Positions 1-6,074 of a DNA stretch of 17,874 bases are shown here, piece after piece. The notes beneath the pieces are model-generated. The model searched no databases. It saw only the letters and a program-made list of their open reading frames with translations, and was not told the DNA's origin. Position numbers and translations under genes: made by a program. Source of the stretch: CAG-791 sp963596015 (GTDB lineage: Bacteria > Bacillota > Clostridia > Lachnospirales > Lachnospiraceae); contig CAVBJS010000055.1 of assembly GCA_963596015.1 (NCBI GenBank), positions 1-17,874 on the forward strand. The letters run 5' to 3'. Position 1 is the stretch's first letter; every line of letters starts with the position of its first letter.

Positions 1-127
1 AGCCGTTTATCATCCGATTAATGTGTCGCCGAGTGCAGCCAAGGGTAAGGGCAGCTCTGTCCTTGTTGGCGGTTTGGGGATGATCTACAAGGCTCTTAAT
101 GACTTCGTATTTTTTCTGTTCGTCCAT
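1..127 (-). CDS. N-terminus of an IS transposase (IS1202/ISNCY-like), cut by the window edge
   Basis: Reading the minus strand from the ATG at 127 gives 42 codons that run off the window. The product starts MDEQKKYEVIKSLVDH and continues with a helix-turn-helix-like stretch ending CTRRHINRMING. This is the typical amino end of IS1202/ISNCY-type DDE transposases, in which an N-terminal helix-turn-helix binds the element ends before a DDE catalytic core. The catalytic domain would lie outside the window, so completeness cannot be judged. A modest purine stretch (AGAAAGG) lies upstream of the start. The two 18-bp direct repeats at 201-243 lie where the end of the element would be expected. Family assignment comes from remembered sequence resemblance only. 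Confidence 0.6.
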   Translation of the reverse strand, partial: MDEQKKYEVIKSLVDHPQTANKDRAALTLGCTRRHINRMING

Positions 128-200
128 TGATAGGTTTACCTTTCTGATACGTTTGTCCTCCGATCTGATAGGAATTGGAAAGATGATTCTATCATGACTG

Positions 201-243
201 GGACATTTTCATTTGTGGTATACCAGGACATTATCATTTGTGG
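201..243. repeat. Two 18-bp tandem direct repeats at the presumed IS end
   Basis: GGACATTTTCATTTGTGG (201-218) and GGACATTATCATTTGTGG (226-243) differ at one base and are spaced 25 bp apart. They sit about 75-115 bp upstream of the transposase start, where terminal transposase-binding sites would be expected. The outer boundary of the element is inferred to lie near 243-244. The other end is not in the window, so inverted repeats and target duplication cannot be checked. Confidence 0.6.
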
Positions 244-277
244 CTTATACGATAATCTTTGAAAGCAAAAAAACTTC

Positions 278-307
278 TTGCCCATCTACTTTTAGTTATG
301 CTATAAT
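278..307 (+). promoter_or_regulatory. Sigma-A-type promoter of the tRNA-Leu gene
   Basis: TTGCCC (278-283) is separated by 18 bp from a perfect TATAAT (302-307). The predicted start falls about 15-20 nt before the mature tRNA, as is usual for a short tRNA leader. No other gene on this strand could use it. Confidence 0.75.
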
Positions 308-330
308 ACATCTGTTGCGTAAGCAGCTGC

Positions 331-413
331 GCAGGAATGGCGGAATGGCAGACGCAGCAGACTCAAAATCTGCCGATGGCAACATCGTGTGGGTTCAAGT
401 CCCATTTCCTGCA
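331..413 (+). tRNA. tRNA-Leu (anticodon CAA)
   Basis: A full class II tRNA can be folded by eye. The acceptor stem is GCAGGAA (331-337) with TTCCTGC (406-412) and discriminator A413. The anticodon stem is GCAGA (357-361) with TCTGC (369-373), with loop CTCAAAA giving anticodon CAA at 364-366, which reads UUG leucine codons. The long variable arm is CGATG-GCAA-CATCG (374-387). The T loop TTCAAGT (394-400) is closed by GTGGG/CCCAT with one G-T pair. CCA is not encoded. It is a single-gene unit with its own promoter and terminator and lies about 90 bp from the IS end. Confidence 0.97.
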
Positions 414-425
414 TAGATTGAGAGA

Positions 426-458
426 ACAGCAAGGATTAAATGGTCCTTGCTGTTTTTT
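426..458 (+). terminator. Rho-independent terminator of tRNA-Leu
   Basis: ACAGCAAGGA (426-435) pairs perfectly with TCCTTGCTGT (444-453) around an 8-nt loop and runs into six T residues (453-458). It starts 13 nt after the tRNA. Confidence 0.93.
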
Positions 459-624
459 GTTGCCATAATTTTACACACAACAACTTTTACTCCTATAGCG
501 CGAATAGCACGAATTGCGCGAAACGTATCGTTGATCAGGTAATTGTCTCAGGAATGAAGTTGGATGAGTAGGTACGCGTGGTTGAGGGCTTACCATCTAA
601 CAGCTTTTACACATAGCAACTTAT
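459..624. other. Non-coding gap with a small 9-bp tandem repeat
   Basis: No credible gene is seen in this stretch. The only structure is three adjacent 9-mers, GCGCGAATA (498-506), GCACGAATT (507-515) and GCGCGAAAC (516-524). The two motifs ACAACTTTTAC near 480 and ACAGCTTTTAC near 600 are similar to each other. The stretch may be residue of a lost element beside the IS. Confidence 0.4.
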
Positions 625-667
625 AAAAAAGCAGTTCCGGGAAATTTGTGCCCAAAACTGCTTTTTT
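625..667 (-). terminator. Bidirectional terminator behind glmM
   Basis: AAAAAAGCAGTT (625-636) pairs with AACTGCTTTTTT (656-667), with an additional GGG/CCC pairing inside. The T run on either strand makes it functional in both directions in principle. On the minus strand it is the first terminator-like structure after glmM, about 190 nt beyond the stop codon. Confidence 0.85.
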
Positions 668-701
668 CATAATTTTCTATTTTCTGATACTTCTTTATTT
701 T

Positions 702-860
702 CTAATATTTGTCTGTTTTTATTTTTAACTGCTTTTCTAGGTAAGTTCCCTTACACCATACTGCCTCGATGCTCCGCCCGTTGCCGTTAAATTCCGGCAC
801 CCGGATAGCTCCTACAGAGCCCACCGCTTGGCTGAGAACTGAACAGTCACCCCAACGCTT
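702..860 (-). other. Open 52-codon extension in frame behind the glmM stop, hairpin-rich
   Basis: Directly after the glmM TAG, the same frame stays open for 52 codons to a TAG at 702-704 (KRWGDCSVLSQAVG at the start, KGTYLEKQLKIKTDKY at the end). It has no start codon or SD of its own and does not resemble the C-terminus of any GlmM I know. The DNA also holds consecutive small hairpins on the minus strand: GCTC-TGTAG-GAGC, GCCG-GAATTTAA-CGGC and GTAAG-GGAA-CTTAC. It may be a non-coding element, the tail of a decayed gene, or chance openness. I do not recognise it. Confidence 0.35.
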
Positions 861-2210
861 CTACGCTTCATGTCCCTTTTGGCGGATCACTTCCACCACC
901 TGGGCTACATACTTTTCGCAGATCTCATCTGTAGGTGCTTCTACCATGACGCGCAGTACCGGCTCTGTGCCGCTCTCTCTGACCAGGATCCTGCCGCTCT
1001 CGCCCAGTTCTTTAGCTACCGCCTGCACCGCCGCCTGCACATCCGGATCATTCTGTGCGTCCGGCTTACTCTTTACACGGACATTCTGCAATACCTGGGG
1101 ATAGATGGTTACAGGCTCTGCCAACTTGGACAAAGGCAGCTTTTTCTCCAGGATCACTTCCATCAGCTTAATGGATGTCAGGATGCCGTCGCCGGTGGTC
1201 GCATATTTACTGAAGATAATGTGGCCGGACTGCTCACCGCCTAAGCGATGGCCATTGGTGACCATATTTTCATATACGTACTTATCGCCTACCGCGGTCT
1301 TCTCATAGTGAATGCCCGCTTCATCGAATGCCTTGTAAAGGCCGAAGTTGGACATAATGGTGGTCACCACAGTATCATTGCGCAGCTCCCCCTTTTCCCG
1401 CAGGTAATTGCCGCAGATATACAGGATCAGATCGCCGTCGATGATCTGGCCATTATCTGCCACTGCCAGGCAACGGTCTGCATCGCCGTCATAGGCAAAT
1501 CCTACATCCAGGCCGTTCTCCAGCACGTATTTCTGCAGCACCTCGATATGGGTGGAGCCGCAGTTCATATTGATGTTGGAGCCGTCAGGCTCTGCGTTGA
1601 TCACATAGGTCTTGGCGCCTAATGCGTCAAATACGCTCTTGGCAATCTGCCAGGAACTGCCGTTGGCACAGTCAAGGCCTACTCTCATATTCTTATAGGA
1701 TCTGGTAGCCAGAGAAATAAGGTAACCCACATAGCGATTTCTGCCTGCTGCATAATCTACGGTAACACCCATTTTCTCACGGACAGCCATAGGGATTTCC
1801 GGCAGCTTTCCGTCCAGATATGCTTCCACCTTGCTGATGGTAGCCTCATCCATCTTCTCGCCCTTGCCGTTGATCAGCTTAATGCCGTTGTCATAGAAAG
1901 GGTTGTGGCTGGCAGAGATCATGATGCCGCAGTCAAACTCATCTGTCCGGGCGATATAGGATACGCTGGGAGTGGTGGTGACGTGCATCAGATATACATC
2001 CGCACCGGAGGCTGTAAGGCCGGCAGAAAGAGCATACTCAAACATATAGGAAGAACGTCTCGTATCCTTGCCGATCACTACCTTGCACTTCTTGCCCTGG
2101 TTGGTACCGTAATACCAGCCAAGGAACCGTCCGATCTTTACAGCATGATCAAAAGTCAGGGTGACATTTGCTTCCCCTCTGAATCCATCTGTACCAAAAT
2201 ATTTTCCCAT
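861..2210 (-). CDS. glmM: Phosphoglucosamine mutase GlmM
   Basis: GlmM is a cytosolic enzyme converting glucosamine-6-phosphate to glucosamine-1-phosphate, the step leading to UDP-GlcNAc for peptidoglycan. The 449 residues match the usual family length. The four signature loops of the phosphohexomutase superfamily are present: the phosphoserine loop ISASHNP (98-104, S101 the likely phosphorylated residue), the metal loop DGDADR (241-246), the sugar loop GGEQSGH (324-330) and the phosphate loop RESGTEPVLR (411-420). The ATG is preceded by AAAAGGAG at good spacing. The leader contains a cluster of four hairpins (2217-2369) separating it from glf upstream. glmS, a common partner, is not next to it. 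Identification is secure. Confidence 0.97.
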   Translation of the reverse strand: MGKYFGTDGFRGEANVTLTFDHAVKIGRFLGWYYGTNQGKKCKVVIGKDTRRSSYMFEYALSAGLTASGADVYLMHVTTTPSVSYIARTDEFDCGIMISASHNPFYDNGIKLINGKGEKMDEATISKVEAYLDGKLPEIPMAVREKMGVTVDYAAGRNRYVGYLISLATRSYKNMRVGLDCANGSSWQIAKSVFDALGAKTYVINAEPDGSNINMNCGSTHIEVLQKYVLENGLDVGFAYDGDADRCLAVADNGQIIDGDLILYICGNYLREKGELRNDTVVTTIMSNFGLYKAFDEAGIHYEKTAVGDKYVYENMVTNGHRLGGEQSGHIIFSKYATTGDGILTSIKLMEVILEKKLPLSKLAEPVTIYPQVLQNVRVKSKPDAQNDPDVQAAVQAVAKELGESGRILVRESGTEPVLRVMVEAPTDEICEKYVAQVVEVIRQKGHEA

Positions 2211-2216
2211 GTCTTC

Positions 2217-2369
2217 TCCTTTTCTGAGCAGCTTCGCTGCGAAGAGGCGACGAGAATCTCAGATTCTCGTCTGCCATCATAGCTCTATGTGCCGTAGGCG
2301 GCACATAGAGCCGTGCGAAAGACCTACTATCAAGTAGGTCCTTCGCACTGTTCCTTTTCTGAGCAGCTT
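2217..2369. repeat. Hairpin-cluster element between glf and glmM, flanked by 18-bp direct repeats
   Basis: Four hairpins follow one another. H1 is GCAGC-TTC-GCTGC (2228-2240). H2 is a 10-bp stem GACGAGAATC/GATTCTCGTC (2249-2271). H3 is a 13-bp stem GCTCTATGTGCCG/CGGCACATAGAGC with loop TAGG (2282-2311). H4 is a 15-bp stem with one mismatch and loop ATCA (2313-2348). The 18-mer TCCTTTTCTGAGCAGCTT occurs at both edges (2217-2234 and 2352-2369), 135 bp apart. On the minus strand this 18-mer contains the AAAAGGA that serves as the glmM SD, so the SD is duplicated. The right edge overlaps the glf stop. The architecture matches the 137-bp array in front of sigH. Confidence 0.8.
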
Positions 2370-3474
2370 ATATTTCTTTTCTCACAGCGGTCAAGGCTGA
2401 CTCGATCACCTTGTCCATGTCATAGTACTTATATTCTCCCAGACGGCCGCCGAAGAGAACTTTTTCTTCCTTATCCGCCAAAGCCTTGTACTGCTCATAC
2501 AGTGCACTGTTTTTCTCATCGTTTACAGGGTAGTAAGGTTCGTCCCCGGCATGCCATTCCGCACTGTATTCCCGGCTGATAACTGTCTTAGGCTGGGTAC
2601 CGAAGGTGAAATGCTTGTGTTCGATGATCCTGGTATAGGGCGTCTCAGCATCTGTATAATTGACTACCGCATTGCCCTGGTAATTATCCGTATCCAGCGT
2701 CTGCGTTTCAAAGCGGACACTGCGGTATTGCAAGGTACCCAGGCGATAGCCAAAATACTCATCGATGGGTCCCGTATAAACGATGCGGTCAGCCTTTGCC
2801 TCCCACTTTTCTCTGTCCTTCAGGAAATCCTCTCCCAGCTGCACCGTGATATTTTCATGGTCCAGCATCTTCTCTACCATGGCAGTATACCCCTCAACCG
2901 GAATTCCCTGGTATAAAGCATTGAAATAATTATTGTCATAGGTAAGGCGCACCGGCAAACGACGAATGATAAAGGCCGGCAGCTCGCTGCAGGGCCGTCC
3001 CCACTGTTTCTGGGTATATCCCTTGATCAGCTTCTCATAAATGTCGGTTCCCACCAGACTGATAGCCTGCTCCTCCAGATTGCGGGGCTCTGTGATGCCC
3101 GCTTCCTGCCGCTGCTCTTCAATCCTTTGCGCTGCTTCCTGCGGGGTAATGACGCCCCACATCTTATTAAAGGTATTCATATTAAAGGGAAGATTATAGA
3201 TTTCCCCTTTATAATTGGCGATGGGACTGTTGGTATACCGGTTCATCCGAGTAAAACGGTTTACATACTCCCAAACCTCCTCGTTGTTGGTATGAAAAAT
3301 ATGGGCACCGTAGCGATGTACGTCGATCCCCTCTACTTTCTCCGTATAGATGTTGCCGGCGATATGGTCTCTGCGGTCAATGACCAACACATTTTTTCCC
3401 GCCGCAGCAGCCTCTCTGGCAAATACAGCGCCATACAGTCCGGCGCCTACGATCAAATACTCATAGTGATCCAT
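2368..3474 (-). CDS. glf: UDP-galactopyranose mutase
   Basis: Glf is an FAD-dependent enzyme interconverting UDP-galactopyranose and UDP-galactofuranose, which supplies galactofuranose for surface polysaccharides. The N-terminal dinucleotide-binding motif LIVGAGLYGAVF is followed by NVLVIDRRDHIAGN. Typical Glf blocks follow: HRYGAHIFHTN, RYTNSP, LPFNMNTFNKMWG, GYTQKQWG, YTGPIDEYFGYRLG, and near the end FGGRLGEYKYYDMDKVI. I chose the ATG at 3474, which gives 368 residues starting MDHYEYLIVGAG, because GGGG stands 6 nt before it and known family members begin there. An in-frame ATG at 3486 would add four residues but has no SD. A good promoter lies upstream (3580-3608). glmM follows, so both genes serve envelope sugar metabolism. 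Confidence 0.95.
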   Translation of the reverse strand: MDHYEYLIVGAGLYGAVFAREAAAAGKNVLVIDRRDHIAGNIYTEKVEGIDVHRYGAHIFHTNNEEVWEYVNRFTRMNRYTNSPIANYKGEIYNLPFNMNTFNKMWGVITPQEAAQRIEEQRQEAGITEPRNLEEQAISLVGTDIYEKLIKGYTQKQWGRPCSELPAFIIRRLPVRLTYDNNYFNALYQGIPVEGYTAMVEKMLDHENITVQLGEDFLKDREKWEAKADRIVYTGPIDEYFGYRLGTLQYRSVRFETQTLDTDNYQGNAVVNYTDAETPYTRIIEHKHFTFGTQPKTVISREYSAEWHAGDEPYYPVNDEKNSALYEQYKALADKEEKVLFGGRLGEYKYYDMDKVIESALTAVRKEI

Positions 3475-3579
3475 TTTAATCCCCATTCTGCAGGTTTCTT
3501 CTTACCGATGAATCGCAACGCAAATATATATCCATTCCGCACATGCCTTATTTCAGGATCATTCTGTTTCATGCACTGG

Positions 3580-3608
3580 ATTTTATTATGCTATATGGCG
3601 CATGCCAA
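3580..3608 (-). promoter_or_regulatory. Probable sigma-A promoter for glf
   Basis: On the minus strand TTGGCA (3608-3603) and TAAAAT (3585-3580) are separated by exactly 17 bp, each one base from consensus. This predicts a leader of about 100 nt before glf. Confidence 0.6.
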
Positions 3609-3648
3609 ATGATCAAGTGATCGTTTTCTATTTGATCTTGCGATAGAT

Positions 3649-3676
3649 CTATTTGTGGTGCCTGCAACACAAATAG
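3649..3676. other. 9-bp inverted repeat in the glf-sigH gap
   Basis: CTATTTGTG (3649-3657) pairs with CACAAATAG (3668-3676) around a 10-nt loop. There is no T run on either side, so it is a poor terminator. It lies upstream of the glf promoter and could be an operator or a processed 3' end of the sigH transcript. Confidence 0.4.
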
Positions 3677-3692
3677 CGTGATGAAATATTAT

Positions 3693-3740
3693 GATTATGG
3701 TATTTTGTGATTATGGTATTTTATGATTATGGTATTTTTA
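3693..3740. repeat. Three tandem 16-bp repeats behind sigH
   Basis: GATTATGGTATTTTGT, GATTATGGTATTTTAT and GATTATGGTATTTTTA follow each other at 3693, 3709 and 3725, differing only in the last two bases. The array is AT-rich and lies in the otherwise empty 309-bp gap between glf and sigH. Spacing of one and a half helical turns means copies alternate between helix faces. Function unknown. Confidence 0.8.
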
Positions 3741-3783
3741 CACTATCTTCTTGCCATAGCACAGCCACAGCAACACAATCATA

Positions 3784-4455
3784 TCAGTTCACGCTCTCTC
3801 TGGCAACAAATCCGTACTCTTCTTTCAAAAGGTGTCTGGATTTCCGGCGGATCCGCTGTAATGCGTTGTCAGCAGATTTTAAAGGGCAGTCAAGCTCTTT
3901 GGCAATTTTCGTGTAATCATATCCCTGTCCGTACAGATTCCAAACCTTCTTTTCAAAAGAACTGAGCTGCTTTTCGATCTGCCCGCATAAAAACTGAACG
4001 GTCTGCTCACTGATCACTACATCTTCCGGATTCTCCGCACCCGCATCAGACAAAGCAAGATGGAGCTCCATAGTATCATCCCGGTCGGGATCCGCCGTCT
4101 GCGCCATGTAGGAATTAAGAGAAACGGCATGGTTTAAGGCAGCATGCTTCTGTCGAAGTGAGGCCTCTATGGCTGTATACAACTGTCTTTCCACACATAC
4201 CGATGCAAATGCTGCAAAATTATTCTCCCTTTGAAAGTCATAATCCCGCAACGCTTTATAGAGGCCGATCATACCTTCCTGGATCAGGTCCTCCGGCTCC
4301 GCCCCCAGCATGTAGAGAGAACGAGCCTTACTGCGCACCAGAGGCTTATATTTTTCCATGAGAAAATCCGCCGCCTCCGTTTCTCCATCCCGGATGCGCC
4401 GGATCAATTCCCCGTCGGAAATGCCGCTATACTGTGGGTAATTTCCTGCTTTCAT
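3784..4455 (-). CDS. sigH: RNA polymerase sigma factor SigH
   Basis: This 223-residue sigma-70 family protein is the size of sporulation and stationary-phase sigma-H. The region 2 core is DLIQEGMIGLYKAL (56-69), followed by a region 2.3/2.4 segment ending near SLRQKHAALNHAVSLN (99-114). Region 4 carries the helix-turn-helix YTKIAKELDCPLKSADNAL (181-199). In Clostridia and Bacilli, sigma-H directs early sporulation genes. Position supports the call: it follows rlmB in the conserved cysS-mrnC-rlmB-(yacP)-sigH order, here without yacP. Its SD, TGAGG, lies against the edge of a 137-bp repeat array occupying the whole 345-bp space behind rlmB, so SigH translation or read-through may be affected by that array. 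Confidence 0.92.
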   Translation of the reverse strand: MKAGNYPQYSGISDGELIRRIRDGETEAADFLMEKYKPLVRSKARSLYMLGAEPEDLIQEGMIGLYKALRDYDFQRENNFAAFASVCVERQLYTAIEASLRQKHAALNHAVSLNSYMAQTADPDRDDTMELHLALSDAGAENPEDVVISEQTVQFLCGQIEKQLSSFEKKVWNLYGQGYDYTKIAKELDCPLKSADNALQRIRRKSRHLLKEEYGFVARESVN

Positions 4456-4460
4456 GATTA

Positions 4461-4797
4461 CCTCATATATCGCAGCTTGCTGCGATACCGTGAGGAGAAT
4501 TCGCGTAGGCGAATTCTCCGATACGATCTCCCAAGGGTGCTGCCTGCAGCATCCTTGGATTTTTATAAAATGCTATCAAGCATTTTATAAAAATTAGCCT
4601 CTTATGCCGTAGCTTGCTACGGCATCGTGAGGAGAATTCGCGTAGGCGAATTCTCCGATACGATCTCCCAAGGGTGCTGCCTGCAGCATCCTTGGATTTT
4701 TATAAAATGCTATCAAGCATTTTATAAAAATTAGCCTCTTATGCCGCAGCTTGCTGCGACACCGTGAGGAGAATCCGCGTAGGCGAATTCTCCGGAT
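4461..4797. repeat. 137-bp tandem hairpin array in the sigH leader (2.45 copies)
   Basis: Copies start at 4461, 4598 and 4735 with an exact 137-bp period; the third stops after 63 bp. Each full unit holds H1 (20 nt, loop CTTG), H2 GGAGAATTCGC-GTAG-GCGAATTCTCC split as an 11-bp stem and 4-nt loop, H3 a 13-bp stem with one G-T pair (4531-4558 in copy 1), and H4 a perfect 15-bp AT-rich stem with loop ATCA (4560-4593). H1 differs between copies by compensatory changes: TATCGCAG/CTGCGATA in copy 1 and TGCCGTAG/CTACGGCA in copy 2. Each copy begins with CCTC, which is GAGG on the minus strand and in copy 1 is the sigH SD. The array fills the space between rlmB and sigH. Confidence 0.93.
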
Positions 4798-4800
4798 ATT

Positions 4801-5598
4801 TTATGCCTGCAGGTCTCTCTGCCGCAGGATCTCATACATCAATACGCCTGCTGCCACCGATGCGTTCAAAGAATCGATCTCACCCTTCATGGGAATGGAC
4901 GCCACCATGTCGCACTTCTCCCGCACCAGTCTGGCTACGCCGCTGCCCTCTGCTCCGATGACCAGGCCGATAGGGCCTGTCAGGTTTAACTTCGTCATAG
5001 GCTCTCCGCCCATATCTGCACAGACAAACCACATGCCCTGCTTCTTCAGCTGCTCGATGGTCTGTGCCATGTTGGTCACCTTCACCACCGGGGTGTGATA
5101 AACCGCTCCGGCGCTGGCCTTGGCTGCCGCTGCTGTCAGACCTACGGCTCTGTCTTTGGGAATGATCACGCCGTGGGCACCTGCCAGGTTAGCCGTTCTG
5201 ATGATAGCGCCTAAGTTGTGAGGGTCCTCGATATTATCCAGTAACACAAAGAACGGTGCTTCATTCTTAGCCTTGGCTTTTGCGAACAGATCTTCCATTT
5301 CGCTGTAATGATAAGCTGCCGGGAATGCGATGACCCCTTGATGGCGTCCCGTCTCGGAAATCTGGTCAAGCCGCTCTCTGCTGACTAATTTTACCGGTGT
5401 GCCGTGCTTGGCTGCCTCCCGGCGGATGGTCATCATAGGGCCTTCCTGACTGCTCTCTAACATAAAAAGCTTATCGATGGTAGTGCCGGCACGAAAAGCC
5501 TCAATGACCGCGTTCCGTCCCTCGATATGATTGCTCGCCTGCTCACCGTTCTCCTGATTACCCTGCGTCTTTCTGCGCTGATAAGGTCTCTTATCCAA
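4801..5598 (-). CDS. rlmB: 23S rRNA (guanosine-2'-O-)-methyltransferase, TrmH/RlmB family
   Basis: A SPOUT-class methyltransferase of 265 residues that is expected to use S-adenosylmethionine to methylate a ribose in 23S rRNA (G2251 in E. coli). The N-terminal substrate-binding domain begins at NHIEGRNAVIEAF (23-35). The three SPOUT motifs are DNIEDPHNLGAIIRTA (121-136), GLVIGAEGSGV (211-221) and IPMKGEIDSLNASVAAGV (235-252), the last forming the trefoil knot. The start is TTG at 5598, preceded by GGAGAT at workable spacing; no upstream alternative is credible. A small hairpin (AAGAAG-ATAG-CTTCTT on the minus strand) lies between the mrnC stop and this SD. Its exact target nucleotide is inferred from family. 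Confidence 0.92.
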   Translation of the reverse strand: MDKRPYQRRKTQGNQENGEQASNHIEGRNAVIEAFRAGTTIDKLFMLESSQEGPMMTIRREAAKHGTPVKLVSRERLDQISETGRHQGVIAFPAAYHYSEMEDLFAKAKAKNEAPFFVLLDNIEDPHNLGAIIRTANLAGAHGVIIPKDRAVGLTAAAAKASAGAVYHTPVVKVTNMAQTIEQLKKQGMWFVCADMGGEPMTKLNLTGPIGLVIGAEGSGVARLVREKCDMVASIPMKGEIDSLNASVAAGVLMYEILRQRDLQA

Positions 5599-5621
5599 TT
5601 TTTATCTCCATTTCTAAGAAG

Positions 5622-6074
5622 CTATCTTCTTAACCCACTGCGTTCGATGCCTTCCCTGATCAGCTCTAACATTCTCTCTGTCTCATCCTGCAGATAGAGA
5701 TAGCCGCACAGGGTCTCTAAGGCCGTAGCCTTCAGGTACTCTTCCGTGGTGGCATTTTTAGCCTGATGGGCAGGATTGGCATTTCTGCCCCGACGGTAGA
5801 TCACTCTCTCTTCCTCCGTCAGAAGCTCTGCAATAGCATCCCCTATTTTTGCCTGTGCACCGGCGCAGACATAATAAGATGTGGCCTGGTGAAGTTTCTG
5901 TGCCTGCCGATTCCCCTCCGAGACAACCACAGTGCGGATCACCAGGGAAAATACGGCATCTCCTAAAAAAGCCAACGCCAGTGGGGAATAGGTGCGGATG
6001 TCTGTTTTTTTATGGGGTCCCAGCACATCCACTATCCGCCCACGCAGACCTCTTTCCGTCATGCCTTCTTCCAC
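5622..6074 (-). CDS. mrnC: Mini-ribonuclease III
   Basis: MrnC is a stand-alone RNase III catalytic domain, lacking the double-stranded-RNA-binding domain, that trims 23S rRNA precursor ends in Firmicutes. The 150 residues fit the family. The signature FLGDAVFSLVIR places the catalytic aspartate at about D39. It is followed by the family block VIYRRGRNANP (91-101) and ATALETLCGYLYL (116-128) with the second acidic residue at E120. The likely start is GTG at 6074 with GAGAGGG seven nt upstream; it overlaps the end of cysS by 16 bp, indicating translational coupling. An internal ATG at 6062 is possible but lacks proper SD spacing. The neighbouring rlmB also acts on 23S rRNA. Confidence 0.92.
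   Translation of the reverse strand: MEEGMTERGLRGRIVDVLGPHKKTDIRTYSPLALAFLGDAVFSLVIRTVVVSEGNRQAQKLHQATSYYVCAGAQAKIGDAIAELLTEEERVIYRRGRNANPAHQAKNATTEEYLKATALETLCGYLYLQDETERMLELIREGIERSGLRR

Noticed and set aside
244..300. A Xer/dif-like site beside the IS end
   Set aside because: TTATACGATAA resembles one Xer half-site, but the second arm and correct orientation are missing.
702..860. glmS ribozyme after glmM
   Set aside because: The position would fit, but none of the conserved core blocks (such as GUUGACGAGG or UCGGCGG) is present, and glmS does not follow.
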